Assembly (NCBI GenBank): GCA_964637655.1
Contig: CAZWUZ010000037.1
Coordinates: forward strand, 1 to 18,442
DNA from: CAZWUZ01 sp964637655 [NCBI: uncultured bacterium]
GTDB taxonomy: Bacteria; DAOPZR01
DNA length: 18,442 nt
Direction: 5' to 3'
Shown one piece after another: positions 6,481 through 13,742 of the stretch. The notes beneath the pieces are model-generated. The model was given only the letters and a program-made list of their open reading frames with translations, was not told where the DNA came from and made no database searches. Both the position numbers and the translations under genes were made by a program. How positions within the stretch are numbered: the first letter of the stretch is position 1; each line of letters starts with the position of its first letter.

Positions 6481-7584
6481 GTGGCTGAACCGGTCCCCGT
6501 ACGCGAAACACCGCGCGACATCCTGCGACGGGTTGAGCGTCTTGGCCTGCATACCCTGCCGCTCCCCGTGCTCGAAACCATGGAACGCGATCTGGCCAAC
6601 GAACAGCAGGCGCTGCGCGCGCAGGCGCGCGCCGTGGAGGTCGAGGTTGACACGCTGATTGCCGCGGGGAGCGGGGCGCATCTCCCGCCGTTGCGCCGCC
6701 GCCTGCGTACCATCGCCCGCCACCACGATGCGCATGCAGCCGAGCGCCGCAAAATCACGGATGCCATCGAGGAGCGCATCCTCCGGCAGAACCTGGTCAC
6801 CCGGCTCGGGTCACCCGCGCGGCTGCACCTGCTCGACACGGCCGTCATCCTGCTCATCCTCACCGTGCTCGGCCTGCTCACCTGGGAATTCCTCACGCCG
6901 GGTCTCAGCCCCGCCCAGCTCACGGTCATCGCCCTGCTCGATACCGCCGCCTGCGCCCTGTTCCTCACCGACTTCTTTCTGCGCCTGCACTGCGCCCGCT
7001 CGCGCCGCTGGTTCTGGCGCACCTACTGGCTCGACTTCGTCACCTCGCTTCCCGTGCCGAGCGCCGAACTGCTCCGCTACGGGCGTGCCGCCCGCCTCGT
7101 CCGCGTGCTGCGCCTCGCCCGCCTGCTGCGTTTCCTGCGGGTGCTGCGCGCCCTGCGCTACGCCCTCTTTTTCTGGCTCGGCCTGGAAAAACTCGACGAG
7201 GTGCTCGACATGCGCCTGATGAAGCGCTCGCTCCTCTTCATCATCGCCTTCATTGTCTGCGGGTCGCTGGTCATGCTCTGGGCGGAAGGTGACCGGCATG
7301 CGCCGGTCGGTACGTTTGCGGACAGCATCTGGTGGAGTTTCACCACCCTGGTCACGGGCGGGTTCGGCGATATTCACAACCCGCAGACCGCCTGGGGTCG
7401 CGTGCTGACCGTCGTGCTCGTGCTGGCCGGGATGACCGGGGTCGGGGTCTTTACCGCCACCCTCACGTCGATCCTCGTCGATGACGACGCGGACGACAAT
7501 CTCGCCGACATGCGCGCCGACCTCGACCGCCGGCTCGACGCGCTCGCCGCGCGCCTCGACGAACAGCAGCCGCCGCCCGGCTGA
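6481..7584 (+). CDS. Voltage-gated-type ion channel with atypical filter
   Basis: The 367-residue inner-membrane protein has the 6-helix plan of a voltage-gated potassium channel. A helical charged N-terminus covers about 30-110, then S1 (117-137), S2 (145-167), S3 (180-192), S4 (200-228), S5 (247-268), pore helix (281-291), filter TGGFGD (292-297), S6 (305-331) and a short acidic, coiled-coil-like tail (DDDADDN, then RADLDRRLDALAARLDEQ). S4 has arginines at 202, 205, 208, 211, 214, 217, 220, 223 and 226, exactly every third residue. The K+ channel signature TVGYGD is changed at two positions, so selectivity is uncertain. GTG at 6481 is the only start before Met34 that fits the frame, but it has no clear ribosome-binding site. 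The gene converges on the Cache lipoprotein gene with a 13-bp gap. Confidence 0.88.
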   Translation: MAEPVPVRETPRDILRRVERLGLHTLPLPVLETMERDLANEQQALRAQARAVEVEVDTLIAAGSGAHLPPLRRRLRTIARHHDAHAAERRKITDAIEERILRQNLVTRLGSPARLHLLDTAVILLILTVLGLLTWEFLTPGLSPAQLTVIALLDTAACALFLTDFFLRLHCARSRRWFWRTYWLDFVTSLPVPSAELLRYGRAARLVRVLRLARLLRFLRVLRALRYALFFWLGLEKLDEVLDMRLMKRSLLFIIAFIVCGSLVMLWAEGDRHAPVGTFADSIWWSFTTLVTGGFGDIHNPQTAWGRVLTVVLVLAGMTGVGVFTATLTSILVDDDADDNLADMRADLDRRLDALAARLDEQQPPPG

Positions 7585-7597
7585 ACGTTCGTGCCGG

Positions 7598-8119
7598 CTA
7601 CTCTCCGCTGAGCTGCACGTCCGCGGTCAGTACCGCCAGCAGGCGGGGCGTTGACTCCGCCGTGTAGAGCGGGATGCTGTAGGTCACCATCCGCACGCGG
7701 GCGCCCGCCCCCAGCACATCGTTATACGGTTCGCTCCACCCTGCGGTACCGCGCTGCGCGGGAATCCGGTACCAGTCCGTCGCCGTGTAATCACCGCTGC
7801 GCGCGATATCCTTGACCCGCACGTTGCGCCCCTCGCGCCACGCGTAGGGCGAGGCCAGTCGCGCGCGCGACCCCGGCGCCATGCCCGGCGCGTACGCCAG
7901 CGCCGAGCCGAACACCTGCGGCCGCGCCACCGCAAACTGCCGCACCTGCTCCTGCGCCGCCGCCAGCGTCGTTGGCGGCGCCGCCTCGAGTCGCGCCGCG
8001 AACTGCGCCAGTTCCCGCTCGATATATTCCTGCCGGTCGGCAGTCACCCCCGGCACCACCGGTGCGGTCAGCGCGCATCCGGTCAGCAGCACCAGCGAAA
8101 CCAGCAGCAGTACACGCAT
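7598..8119 (-). CDS. Lipoprotein with a single Cache-like sensor domain
   Basis: The 173-residue precursor has a lipobox LTGC (Cys15) and Ala at +2, which favours the outer membrane under the usual Lol rule. The mature part carries landmarks of a Cache/PDC ligand-binding domain: a long amphipathic helix (28-60), ASPYAWREG (89-97), DYTATDWYRIP (110-120), GWSEPYNDV (127-135), MVTYSIPLY (144-152) and a final LAVLTADVQL strand (161-170). Cache domains normally form the extracellular part of chemoreceptors or histidine kinases and bind small molecules. Here the protein ends right after the domain, with no second membrane helix or signalling output. The ATG at 8119 has AGGAG 7 nt before it; the TTG 15 nt upstream is rejected. 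It lies 11 bp downstream of gldA in the same operon. Confidence 0.75.
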   Translation of the reverse strand: MRVLLLVSLVLLTGCALTAPVVPGVTADRQEYIERELAQFAARLEAAPPTTLAAAQEQVRQFAVARPQVFGSALAYAPGMAPGSRARLASPYAWREGRNVRVKDIARSGDYTATDWYRIPAQRGTAGWSEPYNDVLGAGARVRMVTYSIPLYTAESTPRLLAVLTADVQLSGE

Positions 8120-8130
8120 AACGTTTCTCC

Positions 8131-9276
8131 TCAATACGTGATGGCGCGCAGCAACGCCGCGCGCAGCAGATCAGCGGTAACCGTGAACGGTTCCGCGTGA
8201 ATAAACGGCACCTGCAAAGCCGCCGCCACAATCGTCTCAACCTCTGCCGCCCGCTTTACCGGGTCGAGGCCGAGATCACCAGGATGCACCGGCAGCCCGA
8301 CCGCACGCAGGAAGGTTTTCGCCACCGCCGCCTCGTCCAGCCGCTCCTCGAGCAGCAATTGCGCCATGACCCCGACCGCCACCAGTTCGCCATGCAGGAA
8401 ATTGCGGTGCAGTTCAGTGCAGGCAGTCAATCCCTGCGCCACCGCATGCGCTGCCGCCAGCCCGCCGCTCTCGAAGCCGATACCGCTGAGCAGGATGTTC
8501 GCTTCCACCACCTGCCGGAACGACGCGCCCGGCACCCCGCTGCGCAATTCCTGCAGCGCGGCCGTCCCGTGTGCCAGCAGCTGCTCGCGGCACTGGTACG
8601 CTATCGCCAGCGCGCCGCCCGTAGGTCGCGCCCCGCGCCCTGTCCGTGCCGCGGGATTCTCCATACAGCAGCGCGCTTCGTAATACGTGGAGAACGCATC
8701 CCCCATGCCGGCGGCCAGGTAGCGCGGCGGCGCCGCCGCGAGGATGGTTTCGTCCGCCAGCACCAGCAGCGGGTTGGTGCGGCTGTATTCCACCGTGTCA
8801 AATACCCCGTCGGCGCGGTAGATGACCGAGACCGCCGCTGTCGGCGCGTCGGTCGACGCCGTCGTCGGTACGGTCACCACCGGCACCCCGAGACGGTTGG
8901 CCGCCATACGCGCCGTGTCGAGGCACTTGCCGCCACCGATGCCGATGATCACGCCGGCACCCGCCGCGCGGAAGCGCGCGGCGACCCGCTCCACCTCCGC
9001 GACTGTCGATTCGCCGCCGAAGGTCTCATCCGTCACTGTCAGTCCCGCCGCCGTCAAACTTCCGGTCACCGTCGCCAGCAGCACCTGCCGCCGGCCCGGG
9101 GTGATGAGTACCCCCGCCCTCACGCCCGGCACCAGGTCGCCGAGAAACTCCCCGAGGCGGGCGAGTACGCCCGGGGCCTGCACGTACTGTGCCGGCGCCA
9201 TGAACAGCAGCGGCACCGTTTTGCCGCCGGTTTCGTCAGCAAAGCGCGTGATCGGGTCATACGCGGGTATCGTCAA
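8131..9276 (-). CDS. gldA: Glycerol dehydrogenase-like Fe/Zn alcohol dehydrogenase
   Basis: The 381-residue protein matches NAD-dependent glycerol dehydrogenase (group III, metal-dependent), which oxidises glycerol to dihydroxyacetone in the cytoplasm or runs in reverse during fermentation. Visible motifs are IGIGGGKCLDTAR (111-123) for nucleotide binding, VPTTASTDAPTAAVSVIY (136-153), and metal ligands Asp193 (AAGMGDAFSTYYEA), His277 (GGLAAAHAVAQG) and His295 (NFLHGELVAVG). ESGGLAAAHA is very typical of GldA; related 1,2-diol enzymes or glycerol-1-phosphate dehydrogenases are less likely. I chose the TTG at 9276 because GAGGAGG lies 5 nt upstream and the resulting N-terminus fits the family; the longer frame adds 19 unmatched residues. 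A promoter is at 9318-9346. No dihydroxyacetone kinase is nearby. Confidence 0.88.
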   Translation of the reverse strand: MTIPAYDPITRFADETGGKTVPLLFMAPAQYVQAPGVLARLGEFLGDLVPGVRAGVLITPGRRQVLLATVTGSLTAAGLTVTDETFGGESTVAEVERVAARFRAAGAGVIIGIGGGKCLDTARMAANRLGVPVVTVPTTASTDAPTAAVSVIYRADGVFDTVEYSRTNPLLVLADETILAAAPPRYLAAGMGDAFSTYYEARCCMENPAARTGRGARPTGGALAIAYQCREQLLAHGTAALQELRSGVPGASFRQVVEANILLSGIGFESGGLAAAHAVAQGLTACTELHRNFLHGELVAVGVMAQLLLEERLDEAAVAKTFLRAVGLPVHPGDLGLDPVKRAAEVETIVAAALQVPFIHAEPFTVTADLLRAALLRAITY

Positions 9277-9317
9277 GAGAGCCTCCTCTGTCTGCGCCGC
9301 TATGTTCCAACACGCAG

Positions 9318-9346
9318 AGCATAACAGCCGCATCGACGCCGGTCAA
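9318..9346 (-). promoter_or_regulatory. Promoter of gldA and the Cache lipoprotein gene
   Basis: On the minus strand, TTGACC (9341-9346), a 17-nt spacer ending in TGT, and TATGCT (9318-9323), about 35 nt before the TTG start. It is back to back with the glutamate synthase promoter, with 9 nt between the -35 boxes. Confidence 0.75.
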
Positions 9347-9355
9347 CCCGCGCAG

Positions 9356-9384
9356 TTGCCATGGCCGGCAAAGACGTGTATGAT
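9356..9384 (+). promoter_or_regulatory. Promoter of the glutamate synthase operon
   Basis: TTGCCA (9356-9361), a 17-nt spacer and TATGAT (9379-9384), followed about 17 nt later by the CAGGAGGGGG ribosome-binding site of the first gene. No separate operator is obvious. Confidence 0.7.
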
Positions 9385-9407
9385 ACGCGCTGTTTGCAGG
9401 AGGGGGC

Positions 9408-10490
9408 ATGGGCTGTTCGATTGCGGGCATTATCGACGAAACGGGCCGGCGCTTCACCGGCGATGACATCATCAACTGCATCGCCATGATGGCCCTGCGC
9501 GCCAACGGGCTCGGGGGCGGCTTCGCCGGCTACGGCATCTACCCCGACCACGCTGACGATTTCTGTTTCCATGTCATGTACTCCTCGGAAGAGGCGCAGG
9601 CGCAGGCCGAGACCCGCCTCCGCCACGACTTCGAGGTGCGCGACAGCGAGCCCATCCCCACGCGCGAACTCAAGGAGATCACCAACCGCCCGCTCCTCTG
9701 GCGTTATTTTTTGCAGGTGCGTCCCGCCATCCGCAAGCAGTTCTACGACCTGTCCGAGGAGGACATCGTCACGCGCGCGGTGATGGCGATCAATGCCGCC
9801 GAGTTCGGCGCCTACATCGTCTCCTGCGGCCGCAACATGGGCATCTTCAAGGGCGTCGGCTATGCCGCCGACATCGGGCGCTTCTACTGCCTCGACCGGT
9901 ACGCGGGGTACTGCTGGACCGCACACGACCGTTTCCCGACCAACACCCCCGGCTGGTGGGCGGGGGCGCACCCCTTCGGCCTGCTCGACTTCTCGCTCGT
10001 CCACAACGGGGAAATCTCCTCGTACGGCACCAACAAGCGCTACCTCGAGGAATTCGGCTACGTCCTCTCGCTGCGCACCGACTCCGAGGCCATTCTCTAC
10101 CTCTTCGACCTGCTGCTGCGCCGGCACAAGCTCCCCGTCGAACTCGCCTACAAGGCGCTCTGTCCGCCGCTGTGGGAGGAGATCGAGCGCATGCCGAAAG
10201 AGGCGCGCGAACTTCACCGCCAGATCCGCCTCATCTACGGCAGCGCGCTGATCAACGGGCCGTCCGCCATCATCATCGGCACCGGCACGCAGATGATCGG
10301 CTTTACCGACCGCGTCAAGCTGCGCCCGCTCGTCGCCGCGCGCGGCGGCGGCCGCTTCTTTCTCGCCTCCGAGGAATCCGCCATCCGCCGCGTCTGCGCG
10401 CAGCCGGAAACCGTCTTCTCCCCGCATGCCGGGGAACTCGCCATCGGCGGCTTTGCGGCGAAACCGCGCCGCGCCAGGGTACACACATGA
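9408..10490 (+). CDS. Glutamate synthase, glutaminase (class II GATase) subunit
   Basis: The 360-residue protein corresponds to the N-terminal glutaminase domain of GltB, as a separate polypeptide. It would release ammonia from glutamine for the synthase subunit. Class II (Ntn) features are the near-terminal nucleophile in MGCSIAGI, RANGLGGGFAGYGIYP (31-46), the substrate loop ending in HNGEISSYGTNKRYLEEFGY, and RTDSEAILYLFD. The nucleophile would be Cys3, not Cys2, so one Gly must be removed as well as Met, as a minimal propeptide. AGGAGGGGG lies before the ATG. The stop overlaps the next start (ATGA). A methylamine-using N-methylglutamate synthase (MgsA-like) is a less likely alternative, given the redox partners in the operon. 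Confidence 0.87.
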   Translation: MGCSIAGIIDETGRRFTGDDIINCIAMMALRANGLGGGFAGYGIYPDHADDFCFHVMYSSEEAQAQAETRLRHDFEVRDSEPIPTRELKEITNRPLLWRYFLQVRPAIRKQFYDLSEEDIVTRAVMAINAAEFGAYIVSCGRNMGIFKGVGYAADIGRFYCLDRYAGYCWTAHDRFPTNTPGWWAGAHPFGLLDFSLVHNGEISSYGTNKRYLEEFGYVLSLRTDSEAILYLFDLLLRRHKLPVELAYKALCPPLWEEIERMPKEARELHRQIRLIYGSALINGPSAIIIGTGTQMIGFTDRVKLRPLVAARGGGRFFLASEESAIRRVCAQPETVFSPHAGELAIGGFAAKPRRARVHT

Positions 10491-12007
10491 AAAAGGGGAT
10501 GCTGCTTTCCGACTACGTGGTCACGCGCGACCCTGACAAGTGCATCAACTGCGAGGTCTGTGTCCGCCAGTGCGCCAATGCCGTGCACAGCACCGACCCC
10601 GACACCGGGAAGGTCGAGGCCGACAGCAGTCAGTGTGTCTCCTGCCTGCGCTGCGCCACGCTCTGCCCGACGCAGGCCATCAGCATCGGCAAAAACGAAC
10701 TGCAGGTGCGCGGCGAAAACAACTGGGAGACACGCACCCTCAAGAACATCTGGAAGCAGGCGGAAACCGGCGGCGTGCTGCTCACCGCCATGGGCACCGA
10801 CCGCAACTTCAAGATCATCTGGGACCACCTGCTCATCGACGCCGCGCAGGTCACCAACCCCTCCATCGACCCGCTGCGCGAGCCGATGGAACTGCGCACC
10901 TGCCTCGGGCGCAAGCCCTCACGCCTCGAGTACGTGCGCGAGCGCGGGCAGTACCGCGCCACCACCGTCATCCCGCCGCAACTGCAGCTCAGAACCCCCA
11001 TCATGTTCGGGGCGATGAGCTACGGCGCCGTCTCGCTCAACGCCTGCCGCGCGCTGGCGCAGGCGGCGCAGGAACTCGGCACGTTCTACAACACCGGCGA
11101 GGGGGGGCTGCACCGCTCGCTCTACCCCTTTGCGGCCAGCACCATCGTGCAGGTCGCCTCGGGACGCTTCGGCGTTACCACCGAGTACCTCAATGCCGGG
11201 GCCGCCATAGAGATCAAGGTCGGGCAGGGCGCCAAGCCGGGCATCGGCGGGCATTTGCCGGGCAAGAAGGTGACCGAAGACGTCTCGCAGACGCGCATGA
11301 TTCCCGTCGGCAGCGACGCCATCTCCCCTGCCCCGCACCATGACATCTACTCCATCGAGGAACTGGCGCAGCTCATCGGCGCGCTCAAGGAGGCGACCGC
11401 GCACACCAAGCCGGTGAGCGTCAAGATCGCCGCGGTGCATAACTCCGCCGCCATCGCCTCCGGCATCGCCCGCGCCGGCGCCGACATCATCGCCATCGAC
11501 GGGGTGCGCGGCGGCACGGGCGCGGCCCCGCTGCGCACGCGCGACAATGTCGGCATCCCCATCGAGCTGGCGCTCGCCGCGCTCGACGCCCGCCTGCGCG
11601 AGGAGGGCATCCGCAGCCGCGTTTCGCTTGTCGCTGCCGGCAGTTTCACCAATTCCGCCGACGTGCTCAAGGCCATCGCGCTCGGCGCCGACGCCGTCTA
11701 CCTCGGCTCCGCCGCCCTTGCCGCCATGGGCTGCCACCAGTGCCAGAAATGCTACAGTGGGAAATGCAACTGGGGCATCGCCACGCAGGACCCGTACCTG
11801 GTCAAGCGGCTCAACCCGGACATCGCCACGCGGCGCCTCGTCAACCTGGTGAAGGCGTGGAGCCACGAGATCCAGGAACTGCTCGGCGGGCTCGGCATCA
11901 ACGCCATCGAGTCGGTGCGCGGCAACCGGCTGCGCCTGCGCGGCTTCGACCTGCACGCGCACGAACTGGCCCTGCTCGACGTCAAGCAGGCGGGGGAATC
12001 GCTGTGA
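10487..12007 (+). CDS. Glutamate synthase, FMN/Fe-S catalytic subunit (archaeal type)
   Basis: This 506-residue protein is the synthase core that reduces 2-oxoglutarate plus ammonia to glutamate. It begins with a two-cluster ferredoxin module: CINCEVCVRQC (Cys19, 22, 25, 29) and CVSCLRCATLC (Cys50, 53, 56, 60). An FMN-binding TIM barrel follows at about 150-470: PIMFGAMSYGAVS, YNTGEGGLH, KVGQGAKPGIGGHLPG, SPAPHHDIYSIEEL and IDGVRGGTGAAPLRTRDNVGIP. A cysteine group, CHQCQKCYSGKC (Cys416, 419, 422, 427), holds the internal Fe-S cluster. N-terminal ferredoxin domains fused to the barrel are typical of the archaeal-type enzyme, not of proteobacterial GltB. ATG at 10487 overlaps the GATase stop by 4 bp; the longer open frame upstream is out of frame with the real GATase gene and was dropped. 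Confidence 0.93.
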   Translation: MKKGMLLSDYVVTRDPDKCINCEVCVRQCANAVHSTDPDTGKVEADSSQCVSCLRCATLCPTQAISIGKNELQVRGENNWETRTLKNIWKQAETGGVLLTAMGTDRNFKIIWDHLLIDAAQVTNPSIDPLREPMELRTCLGRKPSRLEYVRERGQYRATTVIPPQLQLRTPIMFGAMSYGAVSLNACRALAQAAQELGTFYNTGEGGLHRSLYPFAASTIVQVASGRFGVTTEYLNAGAAIEIKVGQGAKPGIGGHLPGKKVTEDVSQTRMIPVGSDAISPAPHHDIYSIEELAQLIGALKEATAHTKPVSVKIAAVHNSAAIASGIARAGADIIAIDGVRGGTGAAPLRTRDNVGIPIELALAALDARLREEGIRSRVSLVAAGSFTNSADVLKAIALGADAVYLGSAALAAMGCHQCQKCYSGKCNWGIATQDPYLVKRLNPDIATRRLVNLVKAWSHEIQELLGGLGINAIESVRGNRLRLRGFDLHAHELALLDVKQAGESL

Positions 12008-12507
12008 AGAAGATCGTCTTCCGCGAGGAGTACTGCATGGCCTGCCGGCTGTGCGAGATCCACTGCCTCACCGAGCACTCGCATTCGAAGAAAATCCTCA
12101 AGGCGTACAAGGAGGAGTTCCCCACCGCCCTGCCGCGCCTCATCGTCGAGCAGAAGGGGATCGGCTCCTTCGCCCTGCAGTGCCGGCACTGCAGCGACGC
12201 CCCCTGCCTCGCCGCCTGCAGTTCGGGCGCCATGCAGCGCGACGCCGACGGGCACGTCATGTGCGACACGGATAAATGCGCCGGCTGCTGGATGTGCGTG
12301 ATGGTCTGCCCCTTCGGGGTCATCCGCCGCGACACCGCCGGCAGGAAAGTCGCCGCCAAGTGCGACCTCTGCCCCGACCGCGACGTCCCCGCCTGTGTCG
12401 CCGCCTGTCCCAACGAGGCGCTGGTCTTCTGCCATGAAGATTCTTCGCCCGCTCCCGCGCGCAGCGCGGGCGAGGGCGGGGGTAAGGGCAGAAAGGGGTT
12501 GCCGTGA
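12004..12507 (+). CDS. Four-cluster [4Fe-4S] ferredoxin-type electron carrier
   Basis: The 167-residue protein belongs to the HycB/NrfC/DmsB-like polyferredoxin family. Sixteen canonical cysteines occur in four groups: CMACRLCEIHC (11-21), CRHCSDAPCLAAC (60-72), CAGCWMCVMVC (92-102) and CDLCPDRDVPACVAAC (120-135), with extra Cys at 87 and 143. It should hold four [4Fe-4S] clusters and pass electrons between the FAD oxidoreductase encoded next and the FMN subunit encoded before. The start is GTG at 12004, overlapping the previous stop (GTGA), with GGGGGAA upstream. The last 21 residues (SSPAPARSAGEGGGKGRKGLP) are low complexity and encoded by a GC-rich palindrome, so they are probably not part of the functional fold. 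Confidence 0.9.
   Translation: MKKIVFREEYCMACRLCEIHCLTEHSHSKKILKAYKEEFPTALPRLIVEQKGIGSFALQCRHCSDAPCLAACSSGAMQRDADGHVMCDTDKCAGCWMCVMVCPFGVIRRDTAGRKVAAKCDLCPDRDVPACVAACPNEALVFCHEDSSPAPARSAGEGGGKGRKGLP
12446..12478 (+). repeat. GC-rich palindrome inside the ferredoxin gene
   Basis: The arms at 12446-12460 and 12464-12478 form an imperfect hairpin: a perfect 7-bp top (CCCGCGC/GCGCGGG, 3-nt GCA loop), two mismatches around one pair, then a 5-bp base. It resembles the REP-type palindromes that flank or invade genes in GC-rich genomes. It encodes part of the Pro/Ala/Gly tail and lies 26 nt before the next start codon. Confidence 0.6.
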
Positions 12508-13742
12508 AAAAAATCCCGGGCCTCGTCATCATCGGCAACTCCGCCGCGGGCGTTGCCGCCGTCGAGGCCATCCGCGCGCAGGACGCGCAGGTGCCCGTGA
12601 CGGTCATCAGCCGCGAAGCAGGCAGCGCCTACTCGCGCCCCTTCATCATCCACCAGCACGACCAGCCGCGGGTGCTCGCCTATCGCGACGCCGCCTTCTA
12701 CAAAAAACATGCGGTCACCCTGCTGCACGCAAACGTGGAGAGCATCGACGCGAAGAACAACATCGTGCGCGCGGGCACACGGCAGGTGCTCTACACGAAA
12801 CTGCTGCTGGCGGTGGGCGGCACGCCCGTGCGCCCCGCCATCCCGGGACTGGAACAGAAACATGTGTTCACCCTGACCACGCTCGACGATGCGCAGCGCG
12901 TGCAGCGGGCGGTCAAAAATAACTGCCGCGCCGTGGTCATCGGCTGCGGCATGATCGGTATCAAGGCGGCGGAATACCTCAGGGAACTCGGGGCGCAGGT
13001 CACCATCGTCGAACTGCAGGAGCGTCCCTTCGCCGCGGTACTCGACCGTGACAGCGGAACGCTGGTCACGGAACAGCTGCGGCAGCACGTCACGCTGCTG
13101 CTCGGCGACAGCGTGACCCGCATCACCGCCACCCACTGCCTGCTGCAGAGCGGGAAAGAACTTCCCGCCGACATCGTCATCTGCGCCATCGGCGTCGTCC
13201 CCGACCTCGCGCTGGCAAAGAGCGCCGGACTGAAGGTCAACCGCGGCATCGTCGTCGACGCGAAACTGCGCACCTCCCGCCGCGACATTTTTGCCGCCGG
13301 CGACTGCGCCGAAGCGCTCGATATTCTTGCCGGCGAGAAGCGCCCGCTCCCCGTCTGGCCCGTCGCCTACCGGCAGGGGAAAATCGCCGGCACGGTCATG
13401 GCCGGCGGCAGGGCTGAGTACCCGGGCGCCTTCCTGCTCAATTCCGTCTCCGTCTTCGGCCTGCCGCTCATCACCCTCGGGCTTTCCACGTTGGCGGACG
13501 CCGAGGAACTGGTGCAGGCCACTGCGAAAAAGCAGTCCTACAAGAAGATCCTGCTGCGTGACGGGAACATCGTCGGGGCCATCCTCGTCGGTGACATCGA
13601 CCGCGCCGGCATCATCACGGGCCTGATGACCGACGGCATCTGTGTCGAACCGTTCAAGCACGACATCCTCAGCGATACCTTCGGCTATATTTACGTGCCG
13701 AAAGAGTTCCGCTCGAGAGAAGTGAGCCCGGTCGAGGTATGA
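12504..13742 (+). CDS. FAD-dependent NAD(P)H oxidoreductase of the glutamate synthase complex
   Basis: The 412-residue flavoprotein has two Rossmann motifs. The first binds FAD (LVIIGNSAAGVAAVEAIR, 7-24). The second binds the pyridine nucleotide (VVIGCGMIGIKAAEYL, 144-159), ending in VTIVE with an acidic residue (Glu170), which usually favours NADH over NADPH. LLAVGGTPVRP (101-111) and IFAAGDCAE (262-270) complete the pattern of NirB N-terminal and rubredoxin/ferredoxin reductase relatives. No redox-active CxxC pair is seen, so it is not thioredoxin reductase-like. It probably oxidises NAD(P)H and feeds the polyferredoxin, taking the place of the GltD small subunit. GTG at 12504 overlaps the previous stop and follows AAGGGG. 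Confidence 0.87.
   Translation: MKKIPGLVIIGNSAAGVAAVEAIRAQDAQVPVTVISREAGSAYSRPFIIHQHDQPRVLAYRDAAFYKKHAVTLLHANVESIDAKNNIVRAGTRQVLYTKLLLAVGGTPVRPAIPGLEQKHVFTLTTLDDAQRVQRAVKNNCRAVVIGCGMIGIKAAEYLRELGAQVTIVELQERPFAAVLDRDSGTLVTEQLRQHVTLLLGDSVTRITATHCLLQSGKELPADIVICAIGVVPDLALAKSAGLKVNRGIVVDAKLRTSRRDIFAAGDCAEALDILAGEKRPLPVWPVAYRQGKIAGTVMAGGRAEYPGAFLLNSVSVFGLPLITLGLSTLADAEELVQATAKKQSYKKILLRDGNIVGAILVGDIDRAGIITGLMTDGICVEPFKHDILSDTFGYIYVPKEFRSREVSPVEV

Noticed and set aside
6192-6488. 98-codon frame overlapping the channel start
   Set aside because: Its third-position GC content is low for this genome (just over half), the product is unremarkable, and it overlaps the channel's GTG.
9300-10484. 394-codon minus-strand frame opposite the glutaminase gene
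   Set aside because: It is an antisense shadow: the plus strand encodes a conserved amidotransferase, and the minus product has no recognisable motif.
11982-13661. 559-codon minus-strand frame opposite the ferredoxin and FAD genes
   Set aside because: It is long only because GC-rich antisense frames lack stops. Both plus-strand genes have clear cofactor motifs.
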